Positions 1-12,168 are shown, numbered from the stretch's first letter. The stretch is DNA of 64,000 nt from Latrodectus hesperus (GCA_037975125.1 CM075857.1:94415714-94479713), one strand, 5' to 3'. A program made the numbers and translations. The notes: generated by a model from the letters alone, not told the origin.

Positions 1-222
1 CAAAAATTGTTCTTATCATCTAAAGAAATTACTGTAAAACAATTTTCGTTTATTAAAATTTTTCTCATTTTAGATCATCCCAAATCTTTTCACAAAATGT
101 TTTTGGCATTGAAATTTCACAAAATTCGTTTTCTAAATAAAAAAATGAAACACTTTATGCGGTTATTGGTCAATTTTTTTAGATCAAGTGAGAAAATCTA
201 CTGATGACTATTATAGTCATTT
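1..222. other. AT-rich flank, nothing recognised
   Basis: A 65-codon open frame (7-204, +) is rich in Phe, Lys and Ile with no domain or signal. I regard it as chance. Confidence 0.6.
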
Positions 223-235
223 ATATATAATAGTT

Positions 236-528
236 GCCGCCCGCCCTGTCTAGTGGTCAGAGTCCCTGACTACGGATGGGGAGGTCCTGGGTTCGAATCC
301 CAGTTCGGGCATGGATGTACTATCTCTCTCTATCTATCCTGTCTTTGTCCTTTCCTTGTAGGAAGGAGGTGTGAATGGTTGCCTACCCTATAAACGGGTA
401 CCTATGGCATGTGTGTACTGAGGAAGTCGAACTCCACACCAAAAATATGGTTCAGTTGAAAAAGTGGAGCAGCGCACCCCATGTTGCCAGCCTAGCTGGC
501 ACACACGCGCGCGCGCGACAACAACAAC
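236..528 (+). mobile_element. tRNA-derived SINE, family A1, copy 1
   Basis: The head is tRNA-like, with an A box around TCTAGTGGTCAGAG and a B box GGTTCGAATCC at about 290-300, followed by TTCGGGCATGGATGT. The body has a CT-rich tract, the core CCCTATAAACGGGT, then a 3' module ending in (CAA)n. A 13-bp target-site duplication (ATATATAATAGTT, 223-235 and 529-541) bounds it exactly. An intact duplication points to L1/RTE-type endonuclease-primed insertion of a fairly recent copy. A 67-codon minus-strand open frame here is an artefact of the SINE. Confidence 0.9.
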
Positions 529-541
529 ATATATAATAGTT

Positions 542-979
542 TGAGATTTATCTAATCTAGTGCATCTGGAAACTTTTCTTCGTAGTTTCACCTCCTCTTA
601 AAGGATAGCGTGATTATGGTAACAAAATACACACAAATGAAGGCACAAGTATATAAATCAAGAATACTGAACTCACAAAGATCAAAACCTATGTATAAGG
701 ATAAAAGATCCATATACAAGAAATTTTTAAGGCTCAAAATATGACATTATAATTTTAATTCATATCATATTCTAAAATATATAATTAAATCAGTCTATAG
801 AGTTAGATCTATATTTGTGTGTTTAAATAAACAATAAATGCCTCAAAATGGACCGAAAATAATTAGATAGACCAAAAATAATAAATAGACCGAAGATAAA
901 TAATGGATCAATATTTTTAGTAAATCTAAAAATTTTCTTTTTCACATGGGGATTCACATTCAGAAAGGAACTACGTATC
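542..979. other. AT-rich, small 19-bp tandem repeat
   Basis: The only structure seen is about three degenerate copies of a 19-bp unit starting GACC(G/A)AAAATAAT at about 851-906. Confidence 0.4.
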
Positions 980-1075
980 ATAAGAATCAGCTCCACCCAA
1001 TGTGGGAATCGAACTCACAAACAGCCGGATTAAAGAAAAGGTCGCTAATCATTTATCTAACAGTTTATTGCATTA
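980..1075 (-). mobile_element. Old tRNA-like SINE remnant
   Basis: Read on the minus strand, a B-box-like GAGTTCGATTCCC lies at about 1003-1015 and an A-box-like stretch about 45 bases 5' of it. No duplication is left, so this is a degraded tRNA-derived SINE rather than a tRNA gene. Confidence 0.4.
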
Positions 1076-2054
1076 ATAATGTATAGGGGTGTTTTAGGGT
1101 TGTGTTTGCAACTCTAAGTTACGTTTTGCATGACACTAATTCAATAGGCTTTAAAGTTTAAAGAGTATTCCGAATGACTACCCACAACCAAACCCGAGGT
1201 GAGCATCGAATATATGAACTGTTGAATTGAAAGCCCCATCACTAACTATTCAGTTGCCAGTTTGATGATAGGAAATATTCTTAAAATGAAGAAGAGGGAG
1301 TTTTATGGTGTGCATGTTCTTAATAAAGTCATGAATAATAAAAAATCTCTACTTGTAACTCATTTAGAATTAAAATTTATGTGACTTAATTCATATGGCG
1401 AATTAAAATATGGTTTAGATGGCAAAAACATCCTTTCAAATTTATCCAGAGTTAAAGAAGTAGCCATTCAGATAAGAAATTAGTAGATAAGAATTTGATA
1501 TAATATACCGAAATAAAGAATATATAAATATAGTGACAGAGGATAAAGAAAAGAATTGTTACAGCCATGCCCAGATGCATAAAATTACCTGGAGTTAATA
1601 GCTATATAGAAAAGTCAATGAGAAACTTTGAGATTTGAAGGAATAACTTTGTGCATGTGTACATTGTTGCCATCTCTTCCTTAGCAATACATGATGGTAG
1701 CAATTAAGGGGGTGGCTGAATTAAATATTAAAATTATTATTTTTGAAATTGCTTATTAGATAGCTTATTATTTCGATATTATTATTTTTTCAACATATTC
1801 ACACAATATTACTTTTTCGTGAGGATTTAATTATATAACGCGGTTTTCAACCGTATTTGCAAGTCATATAAGGAAGGGGAACAAATAACCCCAGCACTGA
1901 TTCTCTACTGTTCAAAGTATCGAACTTAGAAACTTCTACTCTATAATACATTGTATTACTACTATACTCTCCTAGAAGCCCTTATAATAACTATTCGTCT
2001 TCACGAAAATAGCTGAAACTGAAAAACAGCACACTCATTTTAACGAAAAATTTT
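1076..2054. other. AT-rich, nothing recognised
   Basis: No long open frame, repeat relation to the rest of the window, or promoter-like patch was found. Confidence 0.5.
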
Positions 2055-2220
2055 TGGTAAAAGTTTACAATCGGGTACCTCTTGATTGACGCCAAGATAA
2101 GTCGCCAAGATTGATTGACGCCAAGACTACCAGAAATTAAAGTTTGTCGCCAAAATGTATCACCAAACTATACATAAGTGGTACTCGATTTTACACCGCG
2201 AACCCGAGTTTTTCATAAAT
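2055..2220. repeat. Interspersed repeat X, copy 1
   Basis: It shares the order GTAAAAGTTTACAATCG, GTACC, TTGATT, GACGCCA, CCAGAAATTAAAGTTT, CACCAAA, TTTTACACCG, AACCC with 20583-20770. The ends are weakly inverted: ACAATCGGGTACC near the start and GGTACTCGATTT near the end. This suggests an old non-autonomous transposon, but the class is unresolved. Confidence 0.45.
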
Positions 2221-2534
2221 ACGGAGCTTAGATCACGAAGAAAGAATTCCAAAGTATCTTTTTTGAGTACATAGTATCGAACTTGACTCTATCTGTTTAT
2301 AAGAACTTAGGGTAATTATTTTAATCAGATTATTAAAAAATGGGGGATATTTGTAGTTTTTCCTTCTACACAGTGAAAGAATTAAAATTGTCTTTAACAT
2401 CCACCGCTAAAATTGCCTTCCTGTAGGAATTTTCATATATAATGGCCGTATTCGTAATTGAGGAACCAGGAAAATTCCCAAGCACACACTCCGACATATG
2501 TGAATGAAAAAGTCATAAATTAAACATTTCATTT
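2221..2534. other. AT-rich, nothing recognised
   Basis: Nothing beyond short homopolymer runs was seen. Confidence 0.4.
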
Positions 2535-2612
2535 TTCGTTGTTCGACAAGGTCTAGAATCGAACGCGGGACCTTCCTCCTTAACACCCTCAGTCCTACCA
2601 TGAGATTATAAT
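2535..2612 (-). mobile_element. Old tRNA-like SINE remnant
   Basis: The minus strand has A-box-like CTCATGGTAGGACTGAGG and B-box-like GCGTTCGATTCTAGA at tRNA spacing. A 75-codon minus open frame covering it (2407-2634) carries no recognisable protein feature. Confidence 0.4.
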
Positions 2613-2640
2613 GACAATAAAAACTAAATAACACTCACTT

Positions 2641-3601
2641 AAAAAAGTCCTCCTTTAATGAGAACTCGTATTTAACTTGATAATTACTGATTGCTGCAAA
2701 TATTAGAACAACACTGGCTTTAAACGGGAAAACCATTAAATCAAAGAGCATATTTGTGGTTCATAAATTTTTTTATGGCTTATCCTCTCTAGTTTAGCTA
2801 ATCTTTTCTTGGATATTGGTAGTGTAAGGTAAATAAGCTCAAGAGATGCAAAGCACTAAAAGAATGGATGACTTAAAAAAAATTGGAAATAAATACAGAA
2901 GAATTTGATAATTATTCATCAGTTGACGCCAATGTTAACGCTTTTGGGAGGCACCTGTTTCAGAAAATATTGTTTAAAAATTCAAGCTAGGGTTGACCAA
3001 TATTAAGTTGAAACACCTCAATCCTTTCAATTATTTTTGAGGGCAAAAAAAATCAAAATATTTCGAAACCAAAAATGTAAGTGATATTTTTTTCAAATCA
3101 AAAGCCTTCTCCAAAAAACAATAATACAAAAAAAATTTCCGCACATAGGTGAAAATGTTTATTAATTAATAAAGTATAATTTTAATATATTGAATTAATA
3201 TATGTGGGTATGAATTATTATTTTTTTCATGAACATGTTTTCTGCCGACTTTGGATTATAATGATCGAATGCAGGGTCTATTCTCTCTCGTCCTGCATAA
3301 AGAGTTCGACTGTATTATTAATAAATCTCAGTATTTAGTTAATATATAATTCAGAATAAAATAGAACAATTCCCGATATATATCTTCGCAAATGCTAAAA
3401 AATCACTGCTCTATTAGAAATTAATTAATGCTCATTACATTTAGCAACTATGTAAAGGGTATTCTATTTCCAATATTTTTTCAATGACACAATCTATAAT
3501 AATTATTTTATTTCTCAGTATCTGACTCACATTTATTTTAAATTTAACAGTTTAATATTTATGTGGCTTGATAGAGAACATTTGCTTAGGGTTTCCCACT
3601 A
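2641..3601. other. AT-rich, nothing recognised
   Basis: A-rich runs and short ATTAAT motifs only, with no coding or RNA signal. Confidence 0.5.
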
Positions 3602-3614
3602 ATGGAAAACAAGT

Positions 3615-3906
3615 TTTTTTTCTAACGGCGGGCACATTTGGGTGACTAACCCTATGCCACAACAAGGCCAGAAAACTGCTACTCATTTGTCGTTACCCAG
3701 CGGGCACCTGTGAACCAAGTCACGGAGGCGAGTAGCGTTGCCCGCGCCATACCACCACAAACCCGTTTATAGGGTGGGCCAATTTCATACAACATCACAG
3801 AAGAAAAAACAGAGAAGGAAAGAAACATCCATGCCCGAACCGGGATTCGAACCCAGGACCAACAGCTCAGGAGTCAAGGACGCTAACCACTCAGCCATCA
3901 GTTGGC
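3615..3906 (-). mobile_element. tRNA-derived SINE, family B, copy 1
   Basis: The minus strand begins with a tRNA-like head (GGCTGAGTGGTTAGCG A box; GGTTCGAATCCCGG B box), then CATGGATGTTTCTTTCCTTC and the CCCTATAAACGGGTTTGTGGTGG core. The 3' module runs from CGCTACTCGCCTCCGTGACT to GTGCCCGCC. A 13-bp duplication, ATGGAAAACAAGT, lies at 3602-3614 and 3907-3919. Open frames of 61 and 74 codons across it are read-through of the SINE. Confidence 0.9.
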
Positions 3907-4009
3907 ATGGAAAACAAGTATGATTGCTTATATTTTTGAATAGGAAACATACTCTCCTTCTATCGATTAACTTTTTTAATCTAAGCATTTCAGCTCGATG
4001 ACGTTTCAT

Positions 4010-4085
4010 AGATTCTGGTATCGAACTTTTTATCTTCTAGAACCAGAAGGAAGATAGCTTTAACTACTAGATTATCAAACTTTAC
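4010..4085 (-). mobile_element. Old tRNA-like SINE remnant
   Basis: Minus-strand A-box-like TCTAGTAGTTAAAGC and B-box-like AGTTCGATACCA are at tRNA spacing. The anticodon arm and acceptor stem are decayed. Confidence 0.4.
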
Positions 4086-4257
4086 ATTTTTAAGGAAGGC
4101 ATTCACATTAGCTTTTGTTCAGTACTACATATTAATATGTGAATTTTTTCAGGCACAATATAGGAGGCAAACAACCATGTACGACTTAGTAAAAGTGACA
4201 ACAGAAAGAACGTTTGTCAACTGGATATGTTCCATCAACAATACATTTTGAATGACA

Positions 4258-5685
4258 TAATAACATTTCTCTGATTACTGTTAACTAAGGAAAGTGAACA
4301 ATTCTGAGACCACACTTTTAATTGAGCAGAATAAACATTTACGAAATTATTGTTACCAAAAAATAAACATTTCTGAGATTACTGTTAGATAAGCAAGATA
4401 TTAATTAAACCCAGTAAACTTTTTTGAGACTGCTATTAACAAAGTATGATAAATATATTTCTGTGATTACTGATAATTAAACAGAATACAGAATTTCTAA
4501 GACTTCTATTAACAAAGCAGAATGAAATTTCATAGACAATTATTAATTGAGTAGTGTAAACATTTCTGAGATTAATATTAACTAATAAAAAAGAGCATTT
4601 CTAAAATTATTGTTAGATAAGCAGAAAGAACATTTCTATAAGGCTATAGTTAACTAAGCACAATGTTCTTTTCTAATACTACTGTTAACTAAACAGAATA
4701 GAGCATTTGTAAGACTACTGTTAAAGAAGCAGAATGAACATTTCTGAGACTATTGTTAATTGAGTAGTGTGACATTTATGAGATTAATGTTTACTGATAA
4801 AAATGAGCGTTTCTAAGATTATTGTTAGATAAACAGAAAGAAAATTCCTATAAGACTAACAACAATTACAACAAATTAATTAAGAAAATTAACAACAATG
4901 CACTTTTCTGAGACTACTGTTCATTAAAACAGAATAAATATTTCTGAGACTACTGTTAACTAAGCAGAAGAAACATTTCTAAGACAACTATTAACTAAGC
5001 AGAATAAGCATAACTAAGACTACTGTTAATCAAGTGAATTGAATATTTCTGAAACTACTGTTAACTAAACAGAACAAAGTATTTCTAAAACTACAATTAA
5101 CTAAGCAGAAGAAACATTTCTAAGACACGTATCAACTAAGCAGAACAAGCATAACTAAGACTACTGTGAATCAAGCGGATTGAATATTTATGAAACTACT
5201 GTTAACTAAACAGAACAAAGTATTTCTAAAACTACTATTAACTAAGCAGAAGAAACATTTCTAAGACTTCTGTCAACAGAGCGGAATATAGATTTCTAAG
5301 ACTACTATTGACGAAGCAGAATGAACATTTCTAAGACTAATGTTAATTAAGCAGAATGAGCATATCTAAGACTATTGTTAATGAAGTGGATTGAATATTT
5401 CTGAGACTACTGTTAACTAAGCAAGATGTATATTTATGAGACTACAGTTAACTAAGCAAGATGAATATTTATGAGACTACTGTTAACTAAGCAAGATGAA
5501 TATTTATGAGACTACTGTTAACTAAGCAAGATGAATATTTATGAGACTACTGTTCACTAAGCAAGATGAATATTTATGAGACTACTGTTAATTAAGAAAG
5601 ATGAGTATTTCTAAGAATACTGTTAACTGAGCAGATTGAACATTTCTAAAACTACTGGTGACGAAGAAAAATGAATATTTCTTCA
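4258..5685 (+). repeat. 35-bp minisatellite array, about 40 units
   Basis: The unit is close to GAGACTACTGTTAACTAAGC followed by A(A/G)(A/G)ATGAATATTT(C/A)T, 35 bp in total. Units at about 5400-5600 are nearly identical, while those at the left end are diverged. Between about 4920 and 5265 a 141-bp (four-unit) super-repeat is visible: the same AGCAGAAGAAACATTTCT segment recurs at 4963, 5104 and 5245. Stop codons lie in all frames, so it is not a protein repeat. Confidence 0.9.
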
Positions 5686-5690
5686 TGACG

Positions 5691-6299
5691 ATTAAGATTC
5701 CAACTGCAAAATAAAAACAAGAATCGACAGTATAAATAATTATATGAATTTATAAGATTCCCAAAGTTTTGTACATGTTTTTATTTACACACAATAAGTG
5801 GAAAAAGAGCTTCAATGCAATTCTAAAACATGCAGGATGGCGACAAGTTCTTGAAATAAATGGTACTGCTTAATATGAAGCCTGTTGTTCAGTTTCCATT
5901 TGTTGTATTCCGCAAAAAATAATTTTTTTGAAATGTATAAGGTTTTTTTGTTCTTTAGTTTTCTCAATTTTAAATAATTGGAACAAAATCAGTAGTTAGC
6001 TATTTGCACCAGAAATAATAATGAAGTCGGTGAAACAGATTACTAAGCTTGTGGTGGAAATTCCATGGCTTTAATAGAGATTGGAAAGTCATCGCCATAA
6101 AACCAGTGAAGCCAAAATAACGTGAATTAATAAGACAAGGTATTTACAAGATCGATCTTAATAGGTATTTAAATGATTAGAATGAGAAACGTTGATAGTA
6201 GTATATTGATTTTAAAGCTGAAAGAGTATTTTAAAGAAGATACAATAAGAATTGCCTAATAAATTGGTACTTTTTGTTTTATGCCACCCTTTTAATTGA
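5691..6299. other. AT-rich, nothing recognised
   Basis: Unique AT-rich sequence between the minisatellite and a SINE. No open frame of interest. Confidence 0.4.
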
Positions 6300-6311
6300 T
6301 TTTTGGTCATT

Positions 6312-6622
6312 TTTTTCCAATGGCGAGCACAAGAGGGTATAAACCCTATGTTACAACAAGGCCAGAGACGAGACTGCTACTCATTTGTCGTTACCCAGCG
6401 GGCACCTGTGAACCAAGTCACGGAGGCGAGTAGCGTTCCCCACGCCATACCACCACAAACCCTTTTATAGGGCGGGTCACATTCATACAACATCACAGAA
6501 GAAAGGACAGAGAAAAAGAGAGAACATAGAAGGAAACAAACATCCATGCCCGAACCGGGATTCGAACCCGGGACCAACAGCTCAGGAGTCAGGAGTGCTA
6601 ACCACTCAGCCAATCGGTCGAC
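6312..6622 (-). mobile_element. tRNA-derived SINE, family B, copy 2
   Basis: A near-full-length family B copy on the minus strand, with a 12-bp duplication TTTTTGGTCATT at 6300-6311 and 6623-6634. Relative to copy 1 it carries a small internal expansion of the purine tract GAGAACATAGAAGGAAAC. A 78-codon frame (MAEWLALLTPELL...) is the tRNA head translated. Confidence 0.9.
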
Positions 6623-6634
6623 TTTTTGGTCATT

Positions 6635-7338
6635 GTAGTGTAGTAATTTGCTTCTTTAGAAGGTAAAATATATTTAATGAAATAATCAATATTAGATTAA
6701 ATGTTTGAAAATAGAAAGCTAATAAAAATACAAATTTCAAATGTTTAGCTTATTGCTACTTGTGTTAACAGCACGGTTAACGGAACCGAAGGCAACAGAA
6801 TAAAAGAACAGATTCAAACTTTACACCTATTGAATAATAATTTATACAAACTGCTTACAGGATTTCGTCATACGAATTTAAAGGTATGCATATTTTGGAA
6901 TTTTTCCGGGTTTTCTACCTTGTTATACGTAAATATGGCTTTATTTTTATAAAATAAATGTCTCGAATGTCAATCCGCTATAAATATCGAAACATTACAA
7001 CAACTTTTACATGTTACATAATCCCCTACTTGGGTTAATGCTTTAACAAATCCATTTTTTTTGAAGGAATTTATTTGCATACATTTTAGTTTGATTTTTC
7101 AAATCTTTTCTGAAATTTTTATATTTGAAATAATAATATAATAATAATAGGAGGATATTTTGTGAGTAAGTTTCAGTTTATTTAAATTTTACTAAACGAG
7201 ATGCTTTTTTCCCACGATGATAAGATGTTTATAAACATTCCGTTTACAATAATTCATGGTGTCTGAGATTTGTGTGAATTATCTATATTTTCTTAATAGA
7301 CCACGGATATAGTGTAGGTAAAGAAATTCAATATCACC
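6635..7338. other. AT-rich, nothing recognised
   Basis: Unique AT-rich spacer between two SINEs. Confidence 0.4.
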
Positions 7339-7351
7339 AAGCATTTATTAC

Positions 7352-7643
7352 GCCGACCGATGGCTGAATGGTTAGCGTTCCTGACTCCTGAGCTGTCGGT
7401 CCCGGGTTCGAATCCCGGTTCGGGCATGGATGTTTCTTTCCTTCTCTGTGTTTCTCTATCCTTTCTTCCGTGATGTTGTATGAATGTGGCCCGCCCTATA
7501 AACGGGTTTGTGGTGGTATGGCGCGGGTAACGCTACTCGCCTCCGTGACTTAGGTGCCCACTGGGTAACGATAAATGAGTAGCAGTTTCTGGCCTTGTTG
7601 TGGCATAGGGTTATTCACCCAATTGTGCCCGCCATTGGAAAAA
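7352..7643 (+). mobile_element. tRNA-derived SINE, family B, copy 3
   Basis: The best-preserved family B copy. It has an A box GGCTGAATGGTTAGCG, a B box GGTTCGAATCCCGG, the shared core CCCTATAAACGGGTT and a 3' end GCCCGCCATTGG plus a short A tail. The 13-bp duplication AAGCATTTATTAC is perfect (7339-7351 and 7644-7656). Confidence 0.92.
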
Positions 7644-7767
7644 AAGCATTTATTACAATTTTTGAAGATTTTCACATTGCTGGAAAAAAATTAGAAAAAA
7701 AAATTTTTTTTTTAATCAAATATTTTTTGTCATAATACTTTACCACTTCTTTGTATTATCATTATCT

Positions 7768-8294
7768 TTTTTGTGGGATCAATTTGAAAACCGCGAAAAC
7801 CAATGTTCTTAGATGGGAAAAACGGAAGATGTATGAAGCTTGGCTCAAATCTCCTGGTCAAACCCACGCTAAAAGTATGATCTGTGGATCATCAGCGAGG
7901 ATTTCCTCTGAAATTCTAAGATGCTCTAGGCAGAAGATACGTTTAATCGTAGGCTTCATAACTGGGCACTACTATTTCAGAAAACACCTCCACAAAATGG
8001 GACTGTTTCAGCAAGACCCTATCTGCAGGAAATGTCATATGCAAGAGGAAACGGCCAAGCATATCATTTACGAATGCGAGGCTCTTGCCCTCCCTAGATT
8101 AAACTCTTTAGGCATCATCCATACAAGAGAGTTACACCTAGATTCCATTAAAGGGTTATCGGACTATATTAATAAAGTGGGTGACCCGAGTAACTGGAAC
8201 TAGGAAACATTGGGTTTGGAGTTAATGGTACAAAATGCTGATTAAAGCAGAGGTGCCAATGACATACAAACCCAACCTGTAGAAGAAGAAGAAG
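7768..8294 (+). mobile_element. 5'-truncated non-LTR retrotransposon tail
   Basis: The frame open to the stop at about 8201-8203 encodes the C-terminal end of an ORF2-type polyprotein. It has the LIVGFITGHYYFRKHLHKMG segment that follows the RNase H region in Jockey/I-like elements, then a zinc-knuckle-like motif CRKC-x7-H-x4-C (CRKCHMQEETAKHIIYEC). After the stop comes about 90 bp of 3' UTR and a (GAA)n tail at 8282-8294. A perfect 13-bp duplication, ATTATCATTATCT (7755-7767 and 8295-8307), brackets it, so only the last ~0.5 kb was inserted, the usual result of incomplete target-primed reverse transcription. The apparent TTG start upstream lies in host flank and is not real. The exact clade is not determined. 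Confidence 0.85.
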
Positions 8295-8307
8295 ATTATC
8301 ATTATCT

Positions 8308-10764
8308 ACTTTGGCCTTGATCTTGGTAGCATAATTAGGAAGGTACCGCCTTTGTATCTGGACGATAATATATAAGTTTGTTTCACACTCGACTACCAGA
8401 AGACTTTGTTCATAGTTTCAAGTCCCACCTAAATCAAGAATGTTTGTAGTGTTTCAAAAACGACATTTAATCGTAGGTGCCGATCTAATAAACTCTTGTG
8501 AGCAAAAAAAATTGCCACTGAGCAGCTGATAATCCAAACCCAAAATAATTTCATGCACAGAAAGTCTATGTATGTTAAAAATTTCCACAATGTTTTACAC
8601 TAATGATTACTTGAAAATCAGGGGGATCAGTTTTACTGTACTGTCATCCTTGGCGCATTTCTTTTTTTGCACCAAATTTGGCGAACATTTTAACTGGAAA
8701 CCCAGAAAACTAGTATTTTGGCAACCCTATTTGACAAAAGTCTGTAAACTGGAAAGTGGTATGTTTATTGTTCATTATTTACATTAGTAATAAATTAAAT
8801 GGTTATGAAATGAATTTCTCATCAATATTTACCAATTTAAATTCATTAATATAAAATTTAATCAAAATATTTTATGGATAATTTAACATTTCAACTTTAT
8901 TATTTTACCATTGATGTTTGAAATCTATAAATCTGCGTTTTTTGTTAATTTTGTAAAATTAGTTGAGCATATTGTTAGATGCCAACAATATATGAAATAT
9001 TTGTCACTATTTCAGCCATTCGATCACTCGTCACACAATTTTTGACCTTTCGAAAATTTCGCCAAGGGTGACCGTACGGTAAAATTTTACCGATCAGGGT
9101 TCCAGCTCCGGCGTCGATCTCGTTAATAATTCATGATTCAAAATGACTTCAGAAAGTAGAAATAAATAATTTTTAATTTATAACAATGATCCCTATACTT
9201 TCTGATGACCAAAGATTTGAATTCTCATTTCAAGCTGATCACAGAGTTCATAGAGTTTCATAGATCATAGAGTTTCAAACAAATTAAACCAAATCTTTTA
9301 ATCAAAGAAACTAGATAAAACCTCCGCTTCGGTCAGCTTTGAACAACCATTAAGTGACGAAGTGCACATCGAAGTTGGCAATCTTTTCACCATAATGTGA
9401 TAAAATATTAGAATCGAAGAACTTTTTAATATGCATAAAAAAAACATTTCCTAGTATTCGAAAGTGTTTCTTTCCTACAATAACCTCAAATTTCATTTCC
9501 TAAAGTATTTTCAATCCGCACATTTTTTCATCTCATTTTTACATCAAATCCCTACTAATCTTTTGATAAAATACTTTTTTATATAAAACTAAACCTTTCA
9601 GACTATTTTTAATTAACTGTAAGCTGCAAGATTTTCCTCTTTGAGTTAATGATTTAATATTTTAGTTCAATTCACGTACTTCTTGCAGTTTAGTCTGAAA
9701 CAATATCAGTGAAAGTTTTGAAATGATCTGTTTTGTTAAATAAAAAAAAATATTTTTAAGTATTCATAAATTATTCCATTTTGTGGCGTCAATCAGTTTT
9801 TTTCCTATCTTCCAAGTCGGAGATGGTTTCTGACAATTTTTCACTTTTCATATTTACTTAATAAGAGAGAATTTGCAAAAATCCAATTATGACATTTTTT
9901 TCAATGTCTAATACCTTCATTAAAAGATCTTAAAATAAGATTTTTGAATCTAGGGAATATTTTTAACAAGAAGATTAAAGAATATAATATTTAATTAAAT
10001 ATTTTTTAACGAATTCATAACTGTGACTGGGTTATCATTTGAAAAATACAGAATAAATAAAATATTTTATTACATTTAATACTCTTTTAAAACTGAATAA
10101 AATGAAGTAAATACAGTCAATTAAAAATCATCACTTGGTAATCTTTTCTTTACTAGAAGCATAAGTTTTTCCCTGTATTATCTTTATAAAGAGTCAGATT
10201 TTTTCCTTTTAAAAATACTTTCTATGAAATTTTTGTACTTCATAATAAATAGAATACTTCAAATATAGCTTGCAATTTTTGCCACTGTATTTTTTTGCTA
10301 CTAAGCACTTCACATGAATGAACATAGGTCAAGAGACGAGGTTGACAACTGAGCTTCCATTTTCATTTTTCCATATCATTATATATATTCCGAATATTTA
10401 AAGATCATAACTCTTATAAGCAAGAAGACCTTCAGATGGAGCAAGTATTGAACCCTTTTGGTTTTGGACACGTGAACATTTCTCCCTCCCCAAATTAATA
10501 TGTCACTTACGCTATACATTATTAATTTAAAGCATAAGACTCAAAACTATGTAATTGAAATTTCTGTGGGTGACATTTTAATTTCACAAATATTTATAAC
10601 ACTTCCTTGCATTTTCACATTAATAAATAATTTTCATCAGCATGTGCAAATTGAAAGCATTATAATTTCGAGAATATTCTATTATCATCATTTCATACGT
10701 AAAATCTTATTCGAATAGATATAAAATCATAAGCGAACATGATAAAATGTTAGTTAGCATCGAC
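8308..10764. other. AT-rich stretch with no gene seen
   Basis: Open frames of 71 and 72 codons (8572-8787, 10500-10718) are unremarkable. A 16-bp perfect palindrome CGGTAAAATTTTACCG lies at 9077-9092 in a small GC-richer patch (9060-9120). Confidence 0.5.
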
Positions 10765-10835
10765 TATAGGCTCAGTGGCCACGGCCTTGGAATCCAAATT
10801 GGATGCTTTCTGATTCGAATCCAGCAAAACTTCTT
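10765..10835 (+). mobile_element. Old tRNA-like SINE remnant
   Basis: A-box-like TAGGCTCAGTGGCCACGG and B-box-like GATTCGAATCCAGC on the plus strand. The cloverleaf cannot be closed, so it is not a functional tRNA. The 105-codon minus frame beginning in it (10772-11089) has no recognisable domain. Confidence 0.45.
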
Positions 10836-11164
10836 TCGAATTTTATAGATAGATTTCTATATGTGTACAATTTCATTAATAATATCTTTACAATAAAAAA
10901 TAAAAATTCTAATAATATGCGTAGTGTGCAAAAAGCAAAAACTGATTTTTTAGGGGAAGAGTAAAAAATTGAAAAATTGGTGCAAAATGCAGTAAAACTA
11001 CAAAATAATTTTGTAATAAATTCTGCACATGAGTGTTTTGAAGTCCTTATACCAACATAATTGAAATTTTGATAAAAAAAATATAACATTTGAGTATTAT
11101 GTATAACATTTGTGCTGTACTTTCATTATACTGAACTGATGTTGAATATTATTCCTTAAATACA

Positions 11165-11477
11165 TTGTTGTTGTTGTTACTAATGACACTTGGACAAGCC
11201 AAGCACGCTATGCCTTGGCTATGCGAATTTAAGTCAATTGGGAACGTCTTTCGTTTTTTAATCAGAGCACCATGAAGGTGAAAGTAGGACTTTGTTCTAC
11301 ACACATGCCATAGGGACCCGTTTATAGGGTAGGCAACCATTCACACCTCATTCATACAAGGAAAGGACAAAGACAGGATAGATAGAGAGAGAAAGTACAT
11401 CCATGCCCGAACCAAGATTCAAACCCAGGATCTACTTATCCGCAGTCGCACGCTGACCACTAGACAAGTTGGGCGGC
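11165..11477 (-). mobile_element. tRNA-derived SINE, variant A2, copy 1
   Basis: The 5' half (tRNA head, CT tract, CCCTATAAACGGGT core) is family A. The 3' half is different: after GTGTGTAGAACAAAGTC it continues through AAAACGAAAGACGTTCCCAA and TTCGCATAGCCAAGGCATAG to GTCATTAGTAACAACAACAA. A duplication CCTTAAAT(A/G)CA with one mismatch lies at 11154-11164 and 11478-11488. Confidence 0.85.
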
Positions 11478-11488
11478 CCTTAAATGCA

Positions 11489-12160
11489 AAAAATGGATTT
11501 ATGATATTTATAGAATTCAGTTTGCACATTGGATATTGGTCATTCATTGGAATTACAAACGAATAAGAAGACAAATAAAAAGGTTAAAGTTTAAATAAAG
11601 TATTTTCAAGAACTCCCATGTTAGATTAAATAAAAGAAAAATTGGAAAATTCCGTAGTACCAATCAAACAGAGGAGCTTATGCAAAGCAAATAGGCACCT
11701 TCCAATTTTCTTTGATCATCGGTACAAGATTTAACTTGGAATCTGTGATACCAAAGTGTTATTATTAAGCTACAACACAGTCCCTAAATATATCAAAGCT
11801 TTTATTCCAGGATAATACTAAAAATGATAAGTTGCCAAGAATGTCGATAAAGTTGTCGCCATAATAATGAATTAGTGATACTTAAAGTAATACATGTTTA
11901 TAATACTATAAAGAAATGTATATTAAAATATAAAAACATTTTATTACATAATTAAAATATCTACATATTTTAGTATTTATCGATTATACGGACCATTAGC
12001 CAAACTCGCCAATATGCGTTTTATAACTATTGTAAATTGATGCTGATATATAAACCACCTACAACCAATTCTCAAAAGAATATATAATCATTTTAATGTG
12101 AATGTGTGTATTAGAGGATTTTAGTTGAATTTTCAGCAATATTATATTCCCGATAAAAGA
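11489..12160. other. AT-rich, possible repeat trace
   Basis: The string TTAAGCTACAACACA near 11766-11780 recurs in the tRNA-like remnant at about 38650-38660 and may be a trace of the same old SINE. Confidence 0.3.
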
Positions 12161-12168
12161 GCACAATT

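Noticed and set aside
4258..5685. CRISPR array
   Set aside because: Repeats are contiguous with no unique spacers and lie in a eukaryotic context. It is a minisatellite.
236..7643. tRNA genes at the SINE heads
   Set aside because: The A and B boxes are good, but the 3' ends run straight into SINE bodies and the acceptor and anticodon arms do not form a clean cloverleaf.
7751..8203. Complete 150-codon protein starting at 7751
   Set aside because: The apparent start is a TTG inside the left target duplication and flank. The element begins at 7768 and the frame is a truncated retrotransposon end.
10772..11089. 105-codon minus-strand ORF
   Set aside because: It begins in a tRNA-like remnant and continues through AT-rich DNA. 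No recognisable protein feature.
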